Shown: positions 23,468 through 34,666 of the stretch, piece after piece
Layout of the letters: each line of letters starts with the position of its first letter
Position numbering within the stretch: the first letter of the stretch is position 1
Assembly: GCA_030248295.1 (NCBI GenBank)
Contig: JASANH010000146.1
Span: 1 to 64,000, forward strand
Source: Mesodorylaimus sp. YZB2_4
Lineage: Eukaryota; Nematoda; Enoplea; Dorylaimida; Dorylaimidae
Reading direction: 5' to 3'
DNA length: 64,000 nt
Position numbers and translations under genes: made by a program
Notes under the pieces: generated by a model
Database searches by the model: none
What the model was told of the DNA's origin: nothing
What the model saw: only the letters and a program-made list of their open reading frames with translations

Positions 23468-26400
23468 TTAACCTGATTCTCGGAAACTGTGTGACTCTCC
23501 GTACTCTTCAACATCGGCCTCGTCCGTTTTGATTACGTCTTGTTTTCCCTTCGGACTCTTTTCTTTCTCTCGTCGCTCTACTTCTTCAGCACATTTTTCT
23601 TCTTCCTCAGGAGTCGGCTTTTTCTCCTTGGCTAATTCAAGAAACTTGTCCAAAGTGCAATCATTTGGATTAGAGCCACATTTTGGCAAATGAAGAGGTT
23701 TCGGGTTTGTGCTTCCGGTTTCATTAATATAAAAGACCTAAAAAGGTTTTTGAGCTTGTTGGAGAAAACTTGAATGTTTGGTCTTACTTTCATGTAATGT
23801 TTCCCATCGTTTTCTTTGTGGAGTTCGAACAGGATGCAACTGGCAAAACGAGGAAGGCGGTTGTCAAATGCCCCAATAGTTTCAAGAAGGGGATGCAAAG
23901 TGCTATCATGCTGAAACAATGGAAACGATGATAAACTACCGACATACAGTAAACGGTTTTTTTCTGATCCCATCCTTTCAACTCTGTAATCATTTTCGCC
24001 TCGCTGTTTCTAAACGGAGTTATATAAGTATTGTAAGAATTTCATTGTCGTTCTTCAGCTTTCAATCGATTCTTGTTGGGTGGGTTGGTAGTCGACCGTC
24101 CCACCGTACCGGCCGTACCAGTGGGTAGTGCGAGGTCAAAATACGCCGGTACCACGGCCGTACCGACTTTATTATGAATTTCGTGATAGTTTGGTGTATT
24201 TTTTGCTTAATAGAAGCCAGCACCGACCGATCCACCGGTCCGGCCGAACTGATCCGCCGATCCAGGAGGTGGATCGGTTCCCGATTCGATCCAACTGCTG
24301 GATCGGTTGGATCGGCAACTAAAATTTTTCGCGCTTTTTTTTTGCTGGGAAATGATAAAATGTGACAAACTATAACGAGAAAATCCCGTTTTTTCTCTCA
24401 GATCAGAAAAATCCCGCTTTAGGCGCTACTTATCTCTCCTATCCTTTGAAGTGGTCTAACAGAGAGTGAGGGCGAGGAACCATGGCAGGTTGGCGAGGAC
24501 GCAGCGCCGAAAGTGTCATCCCCATCTGTCTTCCATTGTTTGAAGCGGATTGGCCGGATCGGATCGGGATCAGGATGCAGGCCTAGGGTCGGACCGGTCG
24601 ATGCTGGCATAGGGGCCAGTCGGACGTACATTTCAATTCCCAAACAGTCAGAAAGCCTTCGTTCAGTATAAAAACACTTTTCGAAAAAAGGTTTCTGTAT
24701 TTTTAAATCTGCTAAAATGGAATTTTTGGTGGTTACGTGCACGGTAAAAAATGTCGGTTTGGTCGACCCTGGCGGGCGGGTAAGTTTAGACTCGGGTCAC
24801 TCTTTATTCCTCAATTTCTGTTTCAGGATTCTCGATGTACTGTGTTTTTGAAAATGCGGTTGTCTTTCAAGGCGCTTTTAAAATTCCAGTGGTTTTTAGT
24901 TCCTCTTCTTCACATTTTGGGCGTTAATTTTGTGCTACAAGGGCTTTTACAAAATGAAAATCAGTTCAATGAATCGAAAAAAGATTTTTCTCGGAAGAGA
25001 CTTGCTACTTTGCCTTGCGCTTTGTCAAGCTCGAAAACATAAGATGCATTTCACAAAACTGCGTTGGGAAAGGGGGTGTGTGGCTGAAGCGCTCAACCAT
25101 TTTTGAGGGCTGCTGGCGGGAAGTGGTCGGCATGCGGTCAAGGGGCTCGAAAAATCGAGATTTTTTGCGGTCGACCTTTCTGGATGGCCCCATAGGAAAA
25201 AGTATTCTTGCTTCGCAACACTGGAAACAATCTTTTTAAGATTCTGGTCTGGGTTTTTGCTGATTGGCTCTAACTTCTAGGTCGTTCAAGCTGCGGTACC
25301 CACTCACAGTCCACGTTTTTTTGTGCCCTTTATGCTATTATGTGTCATATCAGGAGTGGATTCGAGAAAAAATATTAGCGCGGTCTTTTGTCGTGTGTCG
25401 GCTGTTCCACAAGCGTATATCTTACCAACGCTACTTACAGCTGAGTAAACCAAATACTTCAGACTTTCTGGTGACAACCCTTCACCGTCTGCGGCCATTT
25501 TGCTTCTCGAAGCGATGTCCCACACGAGGTAACCTGCAGAAAGCAAAATCAGCCAAGTGCGGAAACACCTTGAGCCCTGACCATTCAATTCTTACCCGAT
25601 TTATATCGATGCTGGTCGGGATCCGCATAGTCAAACTTCATGCCCTCGTCAAATGCTGCTGTTATTTGTTCATACAACGACATGTTCATCCAGGGAGGCA
25701 GTTTGTGAGTGTCGTTTTCAGCCAGCTAAGAAATTACAGCTATATATTGCAAGGCTAAATTGAAAGCTAATAAAAATAAGGAGACCAACTTGAGCTGTGA
25801 ACTGCTCGTATGCGTAATACAGCAATAAGTCAGCATTTTCTTTCTCTATGTTTTTGTATTCGCCTGCGTTATCGAACAAATACCCGCTCACCGCTTCGTG
25901 CTTGCTGATATACTCTTCATAACCCATATCTTTTCTGACCCTTCTAGCTGCTGCAGACATGGTATAAGGGCATTTTATCCCGTGTAAAAGCTAAAAAAGA
26001 AGAAAGTCGTGAACATTTTTTTATTGCTAAACCTGCTGCTCATAATAAAGTAGAAAGTCCAGAATAACATTTTGGGTCTCGTTGCTCCCGCCCAATGATG
26101 TGAGCTCGCAAAGAAGACTTCAAAGATGCATTTCTCAGATGATCGCTGATCATTAGGTAAATCAAATTACTTTTTGATGATGTGACTCCGAGGTCAACAA
26201 GATTAATTAAACCTCATGGGCATGTAAAAGGCGAGGTATCAGTTTTTATAAGAATTTTTCTTTTGTTTGAAGTTCGAGTTGTGGACATCAGCGGGCAGAT
26301 CTATCTGATTATAAACACACCCCTTGTATATAGCACAGCCCAACCTAAAAATTTTTTAATCGGACCCAACCCAAAATCCAACCCAAACCCATTTTTGGAA

Positions 26401-29400
26401 AGTCAAACCCAACCCATTCTCTAGTGAACCCTAGCTCAACGCGTAAAAACCAATATTTTTTGAAAAAATTGACTAAAATAAAAACCACTTTTGCTCACTG
26501 AAGTACTGAGTATTATCAGTGTGACGCACAGTTTTGTTCAAACTTTATTATTTTTTGCTCATCGACCCAAGAAAAGCAATCTTAGCATTAGCGTAATGAC
26601 TTTACTCGAAGGAGAGAAGTTGGGAGATTTAGTGGAAAACTCTCCCCTGGCCTTTCCAGGGCACCAAGTAGCATATTTTGACAGTGCACATAACTCTGAA
26701 GGTTGACCTCACAATGAACACATTTTTGAGCAGTTAATTGAGTGTTGCCCCACTCGCATGTCCATCTACCTTGAGAAAGATCTCCAGGGATACTAAAAGC
26801 TGCTTATCTAGCAAATGATAAACTGGCATGAGCTAATCTGACTGCACCTCAGAACTCGGTTTTGAGACTCTATCAAAAAACCCATGACCCTTGACCCTTG
26901 AGAAGTGTGCTGCTAATATCTCAACGACCATTCCATTTTCGAGCAGCAAGTTTCAAATAACATGACCTTAGCTGAGGTACCATTTTCACCAAGGCACTCG
27001 TGAATCTTTCAAGCTCTGTTCCTCGAACAAGGAGATGCCAGTCTACCATCATCATATTCACCCGCCAAAGGACGAAAAGGCCGAAGTTCCATTAAAAAAA
27101 CCTACGGCAATGAAAAGGGCCCTGCAATGCCTACTCCCTTCTGCCTACCCGCTCACAGGTTACAACCCCATGCTTTTACTTAAAAGTTGCGTTTACGAAC
27201 CAAGATCGCTTATAGTTCTTGTTAAAAATAAGTCCTCTACCTCTCAGAAACGTCGATGGCTTTTTGAAAAGCAAGAGTCGCTGGAGCCGCGGTGGCGCAT
27301 CAGTGGGTTGAGGCGTTGGTCCCGCACTGTTCGGCAACCCTGACCGGGAGGCCGCAGTTCTGTTCCACCTGAGGTCGGCAGTTTAGTAAGCCCGTTCTCA
27401 GAATGGGGTCTTCAACGTCGATTTAGTAAGTCCGTCGCTGGCCTTGCGCACCTGGCTCTTTGCGACTATTTGGGTACCATTAACGTGGCGGACGCCCAAC
27501 GAGCAGAGAATCGAAAAACTGGTTCTCGCACACCAGTCGGGAAGGATTCTCCCTTTTTGCCCACTATCATCCTGAGATGCTGGTGCTGGCACAGGGTGAC
27601 CTCGTGTGGAGGTGATCCTAGTGGAGACAAAGGGAAGCTGCCGTGAGAGCTGGTCACCTCACGGTCTCGCTCATCTTCATATGATTGCTGGCCGGCTATT
27701 GGCAACACAGGTTGGATGTCCGGGAGGGGGGGGGGGGGGAAGTGCTTGGGTGGAACAGGGCCAACTCACAAAATTTTTCAAAATTTCACAAAAAAAGAGA
27801 AAAGGCCTTAGCCACTTGTGGACCTGAAAGTTGGTGAAACCTAACCCCGACGTAATACGTAGCTACTCCAAGCTTAGTATTCATTCAAAATGTTATCTAA
27901 AGTCATACGCTAGGGATCACAAGGACATACCTACTCACATCGAACATATCCAAGGAGTGCGTTTCGAAAGGAAGAACCACTGTTTTTTAGTGCAACCTAG
28001 TGACTGCGAGTCGACGAGAGATCAGGTCAGAGATCGATATTATCTATGACAGATGATTTCTCAGTTCCGTCACAGTATGACTGACATGTCGAATCAGACT
28101 AAATGGAGGCACTGGGCACTCGAAACGCCAGGGTCTTCGATCTCGGGAATGATCTCATGCAAATGTCCTCATGCTCGCGCTAAATCCAAGTGGAAAAGTG
28201 GTTTTTTTCGGTTGGGTTTGAAAAAAGGTCAACCTCCACAACCCCTAATTACCAGCCAAAAAACCCGACCCAACCCAACCCAAAGTCCCCAAAAATGGTT
28301 GGGTTTTGGGTTGGGGTGGGTTTTGGGACCCAATGTCGAGCCTGGCATTAGATAAATGGGCAGGATAGCGGCAGCGACCAGTGGGGAGAATCGCCAGATA
28401 TTTCAAGTCATCGCCCCAACTTTAAGAGTTTTGAAAGCAACTGCACGTGTTGGAGGTAGTACCCTATTTCTGCACACTCATTGGCGCTGACAGGACCAGA
28501 CGGTGGGCAAATACTCATATCCATAGCCTAATTATGGGGGCATGGTGCAAAGATTAGACTGGCGATCGATACTCTGCACGAAGCCAGCACCTAGCGGCGC
28601 CCCTGTCAGGGCACAGGGTGACCTCGTGAGGAGGTGATCCTAGTAGAGACACACACAGGGAAGCTGCCGTGAGAGCTGGTCACCTCACGGGCTCGCTCAT
28701 CAAAATGACTGCTGGCCGGCTTTTGGCAAAACGGGTTGGATACCCGGTGGGGTAGCTGGGCGGCACAGGGCCATATCACAAAATTTTTCTAAATTTCAGC
28801 CATGAAACAGGTCTCAAAAGGCTTAGTTGACTGCCTTGGATCGTTGGCGTGGTCACTCCCGAAAATCGAAAACTCCGCCGGCCACTCCCGTAATATAATG
28901 TAAAGGCCCAGCCCTAGGACAATGTCTCTCTCTTTCAATCATTTTATAGCATGCATTTTATCGCATTTTAGCATAAAACACGTGGGGTTCATGCCTGGGC
29001 AGTCTACTGGGAGTTTGAGGTGGCTCTATCTTACCGTTAGTTTGTGTGCACAGCATCACCAACTCGGTGAAAACTTGCGTTCTACAGCAAAAGCCTGTTG
29101 CACAATATTGTGCAATGGCCGCGTACGATTAGTCACGAAGGCGCAGTTTCGAGTACACTCAATGCCAGAAAAGTTAACTTACGCGATTGGAAGCAATGAC
29201 GTGAACGGGAATCGGCTGCCACTTCAAATCCTTCATCCATTCGTCGCCGCCTTCTGGCACTGGGTAAAACCCTGCCATGTTGGAAAGAGCGCTCATAATT
29301 GTTCTGTCCACAGCCGTGCTCATAATGAGGATCTAAATCAGGGATTCATAAGTAAAGTTTGCCATCAAAAAAAAAGCGACTGACCTCTTTGGCGTTGTAA

Positions 29401-30760
29401 GTCTTCGAGAGGAATCCTGTGTCCACGTAACGTTTGCGGAGAAAGGATCCGAGTTCATAGTGCTGCTTGACACCGTTCTGAAAATGAGTGCACGTGCGAG
29501 TATCTGTTTGTCACGCCGTGCATACTCGGGCGGTCACCATAGTCAGCTGACCATCCCCCAATGGCCAGGATGACCACTGGTTTTCCTTGTCGTTTGGAAA
29601 GGGTTCTCGAATGATGACGCGAGCACCGTGGCGCCATAACTGTAAAATGAAAAGAGCTGTTGCTGTTTGAGGCGTGTAAGATCAGTAATCTTGCAAAGCA
29701 GAAATGACTGAAGCCACGATTCTGGTGCGGCAGTCGTGGGAAGTCGTAATTACAGTTACAAGTCAGCTTCTCATTATTATTTGAAACCAGAAAAAACATT
29801 GGTGACACAGATTTTGCATTGGCAGTTTGGAATCGGACGATAGAAATATAAGTGGGGAGTGAAAACGCAGCGGAAATATCATTTTGCAACCCAGTGCGCG
29901 ACCCTGGTGTGGTTGAGATAGGCGTAGCTAGAGCGGCCATCCTGATGGTGTTAGTCCCAATCAGCATACAGTTGGTTGCTTGGAGTACCGCCTGGTTGTG
30001 AAGTTAGGCGTAGCTAGAGTCCTGAAGATATTAGCGGCCACGGTGGTGCAGCGGTTCGGTATGCTATGCACCAGACATTCTGTCGCTTCAGAAAAAGAAA
30101 TTGAAGTTATGGCAGCACGAGTGCAGTCATTTATGAGCAGCTAAGATCTTCTTTACTCTGTTTTATCAGCTTGTACAGCAGATCTATGATAAGTGTGGTA
30201 AAGCCTCGAGAGGGCCGCTGCTTGTGCCATGGCTCAATGACAACAGTTAAAAATGTTTATCATGGGGCCTTTCGAAAAAAAGTGCTCCGTTATTGACTAT
30301 TTAAAAAATTACGAGTATCTATTTCACACGATCCGATCCGATCCGGCCGTGACCAGTAATTCCAGGGGTGTGATTTTCTTGCCCGCCACTGTACCTCGTG
30401 CCAGCTAGCCTATATTACATTTATAAGCCTCTTTCCTGTTTTTGTTAAACCTCGCATGAATAAAGCCCGTGATAAAAAAGCCCGTGCCTCAGCTTGAGCC
30501 TGAGCACGCGCGTACTGTAGATGGTCACACCCGTGACAGGGAGGGTATCACTTCGCTTTCTTTTTGCCTGGTTTCTTTTGCTGCTTAGAGAGCACAGGCT
30601 TATCATCAGAAAACAGTACAAAAGTTTTTAAAAAAAAACATACCGCATGGACGAAGACAAGGCTGTCATGCGCTCCTTGGCTCGCTTTCGGGCAAATAAT
30701 AAGTAGGCAAAATAAAGTCAGGGAACAGCATTTATCGATGAACTTGTCGGGGAGTCTCAT
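23468..30760 (-). CDS. Secreted histidine acid phosphatase, copy A (426 aa, 9 exons)
   Basis: A phosphomonoesterase of the histidine acid phosphatase family (prostatic/lysosomal type). The conserved His forms a phosphohistidine and the HD pair acts as acid. Exons in transcript order: 30760-30644, 29639-29538, 29477-29385, 29332-29183, 25990-25790, 25725-25596, 25533-25439, 23910-23788, 23737-23468. All junctions are GT-AG and in phase. A signal peptide covers about residues 1-29. WRHGAR at 41-46 is the catalytic RHG motif, STAVDRT at 109-115 carries the distal Arg, and HD at 297-298 is the proton donor. C-terminal cysteines CGSNPNDC are conserved. The Pro of RHGxRxP is replaced by Ile. After the enzyme domain comes a charged Glu/Lys-rich tail of about 50 residues that is not usual in the family. 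A TATA box lies about 45 bases upstream. Introns 4 and 7 hold repeats. The gene is a tandem paralogue of the one at 35796-44608. Confidence 0.9.
24061..24330. repeat. Cryptically simple GTACC/GGATC word block in intron 7 of copy A
   Basis: First half: many copies of GTACC/CCGTACC in both orientations. Second half: CCGATCC, GGATCGG and GATCC words in both orientations. A related block at 24540-24605 has GGATCGGATCGGGATC. There is no coding meaning. Confidence 0.6.
24870..25200 (+). repeat. Dispersed repeat R5, copy 1
   Basis: CATTTCACAAAACTGCGTT, then CATTTTTGAGGG, then AAAATCGAGATTTT, then GCGGTCGACCTT and GGATGGCCCC, all recur in the same order and orientation at 57940-58225. A GGCTTTTACAAAAT block upstream is also shared. 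The family is unknown and non-coding, and this copy lies within intron 7 of phosphatase copy A. Confidence 0.65.
26000..27283. other. Part of intron 4 of phosphatase copy A
   Basis: No additional gene is supported. At 26335-26422 there is a block of AACCCAACCC-type words, related to the block at 28210-28340. Confidence 0.5.
27284..27795 (+). repeat. Long tRNA-headed SINE (family S2), copy 1
   Basis: About 500 bases. It starts with GAGCCGCGGTGGCGCATCAG, a tRNA-like 5' end with an A-box (TGGCGCATCAGTGGG), followed by GTTGGTCCCGCA and ACCCTGACCGGGAGGCCGC. It ends in a G-run and ACAAAATTTTTCAAAATTT. A full-length copy in reverse orientation lies at 46381-46867. Partial copies lie at 28610-28800, 56959-57285 and about 43150-43215. 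Short open frames in it are not genes. Confidence 0.75.
28205..28345. repeat. CCCAA/TTGGG word block with inverted symmetry
   Basis: Words ACCCGACCCAACCCAACCCA are followed within about 40 bases by GGTTGGGTTTTGGGTTGGGG, so the block can fold back on itself. The G-rich arm has five GGG runs with loops of 1-4 bases, fitting a G-quadruplex consensus. Confidence 0.65.
28610..28802 (+). repeat. SINE family S2, 3' partial copy
   Basis: GGCACAGGGTGACCTCGTG through GTGAGAGCTGGTCACCTCAC to CACAAAATTTTTCTAAATTT matches the 3' part of the copy at 27284-27795. The tRNA-like head is missing. Confidence 0.7.
30030..30085 (+). repeat. tRNA-like fragment in intron 1 of phosphatase copy A
   Basis: GCGGCCACGGTGGTGCAGCG resembles a tRNA 5' half with an A-box, but no B-box follows at the right spacing. 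Probably a SINE head. Confidence 0.35.
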
Positions 30761-30802
30761 CTTGGAATGAAATGCAGTTGTGCCAAGGTATGGAAGTCTA
30801 GC

Positions 30803-30814
30803 TCCTATATATCT
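30803..30814 (-). promoter_or_regulatory. TATA box of phosphatase copy A
   Basis: The minus strand reads GATATATAGGAGC about 45 bases upstream of the ATG at 30760. The same TATATAGGAGCTAGAC lies upstream of copy B, with a conserved ACGTCATATTACAC further out. Confidence 0.6.
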
Positions 30815-31238
30815 CGTGTAATATGACGTGTGGCTGCAGGGGCAATAGACTGCCACGAATGCAAATGTTGGCGGAAAAATTTATGGAATGATCCTATTGG
30901 GTTTTTTCGGCTAACTAATCGTACAGAAAGACGATCTTGCGAAAAAATTTAGCTAATGAGTCATGCTATCTGGAATTTGAATGGGTGTACTGTGAATATG
31001 GCGTGTGAACGACATGTTCGCTGATAGCAGCAGCCTGCCTGTGCTGAATGATCGCGTATTAGCCACTGTCCAAGAAAAAAGAAACATTGATTCAATAGAG
31101 TCTTTGCAACAAATATGATTTGTTGCTCAGGAGAAGACGACGACGAAGAAGAGGAGGAGGATAAACACCAGCCTTCAGCAACAACCAGAGGTCGCACAGA
31201 TGTAAAACTTAGTTTTTCTTGTTGGCTAGGCTTTAAGT

Positions 31239-31795
31239 ATATTTGAATGGGTGTACTGCGAATATGGAGTCTGTGAAGCTTATTGCCTGGTTTAATTCAT
31301 TACATGTGTGATAAGGCTACCTTTCCCGCCTCTAGTTTGAATGTTGTCCTGGATCTTCCTGGAATAGGTTTTAGGCAGGCACTGTTTACATTGCAGGTGC
31401 CTGCGCACCTCTCGCATCTTGGACCAGTTTGGTGCCTTTCCTCTGCCTAGACTCGCGTGTTCGGTGCACCTTATGTTTTCTAGTATCCAAACTAGAAGTT
31501 TGTTCCCTTCACTTTGCATAGGACATGATAACTTGTTTTTCTATTAGACCCTGTGTCGAGTTTGTGTATATAAGCGGTGTATTTTCCTGTGCTAGTCAGT
31601 TTTCGATTCTGCCGGCTCATCGTTACGTCGTGTTTCTTCGAGTAAAGACTTTGTTTCTCTATGGCTCGTTTTCCAACTCGGCCACGACAATCGTATCGAC
31701 GCGGATTCGGTAAGAACTGCTAAATATCGTTGTGGTGTAACTTGGTTAGGCTCCATTATTCCCCTGGACTGGGCGATAGCTTAACCTTGTTACAC
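31239..31795 (+). mobile_element. LTR-like or promoter-like segment at the duplication junction
   Basis: It lies between the end of duplicated unit A (about 31110) and the start of unit B (about 31796). It contains TGTATATAAGCGG near 31566, an initiator-like AGTCAGTTTTCG about 30 bases later, and GAGTAAAG about 50 bases after that. The spacing is like the block at 4130-4700. It ends CTTGTTACA directly before the transporter-derived sequence begins. It could be a solo LTR or a promoter. Boundaries are not fixed. Confidence 0.35.
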
Positions 31796-32840
31796 ATGTC
31801 ACATTATATGCTATTTTGCATTTGGAGAAAAGCATTCGCGGGCAGAACCGACTGCAGCAGAGGAAAATTGGGAGCCAGATGACTTTGCTGGCGAAGCAAG
31901 CACCTAAGTGACATGTTGATCAATGAAATCGTAAGTTTGATGGTTTTTCAAGTTAGGGTATAATTATCATCGGTCGCTCTGCTGACGTACGACAGGCGCC
32001 GTGTGCGCCAGATTCGAGGGGTCGCCACTTCAGGGGCATTTTTCTCGAAATTTTTAACGATAACCTGAGTTGATGTCAGCGACAATTTCATAGAGAAAAG
32101 TGCACTCTATCAAGCAGATATAATTTCGAGGTAGATTTCCTGTTTGTAGTACAGTTTTCGAAGATTTTTATGATTCAAATGAGAACCTGTTATTAAAAGC
32201 AAAACAGAGACAACCAGCCAATAGAGCACATTTTCTTTGAAAATTGCCACTGAAATGAAGCCTCGTTATCACTAAAAATTTCCAAGCAATATGACCGGAA
32301 ACGGCGGAGGTGTAAGAAGGCATTTCGGCAGGCGTGTGTGCACCCAATTATAAAAAGGCCTTACAGAGCCAAAGGTCTCGGAGGGGGCTTATCTATACCT
32401 GTACATACCACTAAAGTTCTACATGCTCGGATCCTTTTCTGTTTTGCTCTCAGTTCAGTCAGGATATTTATTATTTACTGACCAAACAAAACATATACGT
32501 ATACGCAGTATATATGCATGGAGCAGTACAGATCCCCTTTCACGCATCAACACACCACTCTATACATCACTCTTTATTACAAGTAAACGATCTAACACCG
32601 CCAGGACAATATTTTTTTTGTAACTTCTTTCCCATCGATTCAAATCCATCAATTACCAACTAATAAGTAGACGCACTTTGGGTGGAGACCCTGGCGGGTC
32701 GTCAGGTAATGATTACTGAGGAACGCCAGGATATCAGCAAATATCAGCAGCAATACTGGAGTCAGCAATCAAAACTTTTATGGTTAGGTACTAGAAGATA
32801 AGATTTGTGATATAAGACAGTGATTATGAATTGCAGTTTA
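31796..32840 (+). pseudogene. 5'-truncated duplicate of the VGLUT 3' end
   Basis: The first part matches the middle of VGLUT exon 11 (FAFGEKHSRAEPTAAEENWE, compared with [12 protein letters not shown] in the active gene). The donor GTACGT after exon 11 has become CACCTA, so splicing is lost. An insertion of about 430 bases follows (31935-32362). Sequence like the intron, exon 12 and 3'UTR then resumes. In the exon 12 part an 11-base deletion removes the KEE region and a Trp codon has become TGA at 32717-32719. The fragment lacks all upstream exons and cannot make a transporter. It marks the left end of duplicated unit B. Confidence 0.85.
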
Positions 32841-34271
32841 TCTGGGGCGCCCAAAAAGCCTTTGGGTGCACACGTCGCTGAATTGCTAGTTTGTGGTGTT
32901 ACATAAAAAAGGTGACAAGGGAAGGGCAACTGATCCATTGAGGGCGAGGTGCAAAGAATACCTAAACGAAGTCGATCCAACGCACTGTAAAAATCACCAT
33001 ATTCGCCATAAACTCACGATAGTAATGTCTTGTAACGTGAGTTTAAATCCTCATCAAACCAGCCGTTGTATGAACGCAAGCAAAATACTGTGTTCAGACG
33101 AGTATGGTAGAATGTTTCTCTACAGAAGACAAAATCTGGGTCTCATCGACTGTATGTAGGCACATTATACCTGTGCCCCATCTGCAGACACATCGCTACT
33201 GGATACCCAGGGCATCCAAAACGCTGTCTCGTGTCAGGTCATATCAGCAACATATCGACATTAGCAAGGCCCCACACTGTCTCTACATGATAGAAAATAT
33301 CATCATCACTCGGAATAAGTAGAAGTGAGAAGGTGCACAGATTATCCTAGACGCCATCAAAGGTTAGAAGTTTGTCATTATTTGCTACCTTCTGCAGTAC
33401 ACATCCCGTTTCCATCTCTGCCCGCTGGCTTTTCTCAAGTTTTGCGTGCTATTACTGACAATTATTAAAATCGACACAAGCGGCAGACAGATAGAAACAA
33501 ACAACCAGGGCATCGTGTTTTAGTTGAAATTCTTGGTTTTATGCACTTTTTCAGGTCTTAGGGCGCCCATTTGAAAACCGTGCGACCCACTTCAATCATC
33601 GTCCTGAACCTCTGCGCCAATGTCAGAGAACACGCAATTTAGGTACAGCTGGTGCAGGAAAGTCTACAATTTATGTTTTTTCTCTCAGTTTTGCCACGAT
33701 TTGCCTTGCAAACACATAACTGTCGCCGTGTTTTGCGTATATCAAACAAAAGTATCCGCACATACCCCACAAAATACTCTTAATTAATTTTTCCTCCTTG
33801 TACCTATCATTTTGGAATGTCTTTTGTTACAAACGTGGGGAAAAGGTCAACGCGCCAACTTCTATCAAAACCCGGAATTTAATCAGAGCGATTAGCATTG
33901 GTAAAATGCTGCATATGGGAATAACTGTTTTCATCGTTTGGTTTCATGATCGTCTTGGTGCTCCTGCTGACTCTCGCCTATACTCGTACAATTTTACAAA
34001 ATGCCACAAAATACCAACACACCCTGTGTAAATTTTAGTCACCCCGAGTTCACCCACTACACATCTTGTTTTGCATATTTCATTCAAATCCGGTCTATGT
34101 TATAGTTTAGCACCGCCTACCTACATGACTTTTGACGGAGTTAAAATAGTAATCGAATGTGGGTGTTTATTTTTCCAAAATATCTTATTTGTGAACTCGT
34201 TTTGCCAGTGTCTACCCTGTTTCTGCGCATCTACTCGTTCGTTCATAGGATAGAAGTCAAGAGAAGTCATC
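32841..34271. other. Intergenic in duplicated unit B
   Basis: No supportable gene. Short frames only. I could not see clear similarity to the matching interval of unit A (20470-21180), so this stretch has diverged or been replaced. Confidence 0.4.
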
Positions 34272-34611
34272 ATGAGTAAGTGTGCTTGAATCAAAGACTG
34301 TAGAATAAATTACTGTAATTACGATAACGCTTGAAATTTAACTTTTAGACTTTATTTGTGTCAAGTTGGTTGTTCTCGGCTTGTTGCCTGTCATATTCAG
34401 TTCTTACCCATCTCTGGCCGATGATTTGAAAACATGCGTATACGAAAGGGAAGAATATTTGCACGGGTCTTACAGTTTCTTTACATTTGTCGATTCTGGT
34501 CGCGAGCGTGAAGGATTCTATAAAATATGGCAATGCGTCAACGGCACTTGGCTGCTGCGAGGAAGAAATGTTCCCAAGGAAGTTATCCAAATAAATTTTG
34601 GGTCTCCCTAA
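34272..34611 (+). CDS. Small secreted protein, 88 aa, 2 exons
   Basis: Exon 1 contributes only ATG plus one base (34272-34275) before a GTAAGTG donor. Exon 2 (34349-34611) follows an AACTTTTAG acceptor. The product has a clear signal peptide (FICVKLVVLGLLPVIFSSY, cleaved near residue 26), then a mature part of about 62 residues with two cysteines (TCVYE and QCVNG) and several aromatic residues. AATAAA lies 50 bases after the stop (34661-34666), supporting a real transcript end. No family is recognised. The cysteine pair and size would suit a small extracellular effector or binding protein. It sits between the dead VGLUT fragment and phosphatase copy B. Confidence 0.6.
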
Positions 34612-34660
34612 AGATCTGACTAAAATTTATTTTTACCTAGTTGCCTAAAAATGATGCCAT

Positions 34661-34666
34661 AATAAA
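34661..34666 (+). terminator. Polyadenylation signal of the 34.3-kb secreted gene
   Basis: A canonical AATAAA 50 bases after the stop codon, with T-rich sequence following. Confidence 0.5.

Noticed and set aside
24128-24322. Arginine/serine-rich short frames
   Set aside because: They are translations of the GTACC/GGATC word block and have no protein meaning.
25264-25758. 164-residue plus-strand frame
   Set aside because: It is the antisense shadow of phosphatase copy A exons 6 and 7, which are supported by splice sites and family motifs on the minus strand.
28922-29383. 153-residue plus-strand frame, and the similar one at 42169-42588
   Set aside because: Both are antisense to phosphatase exon 4. 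Their mutual similarity comes from the duplication of that exon, not from a gene on the plus strand.
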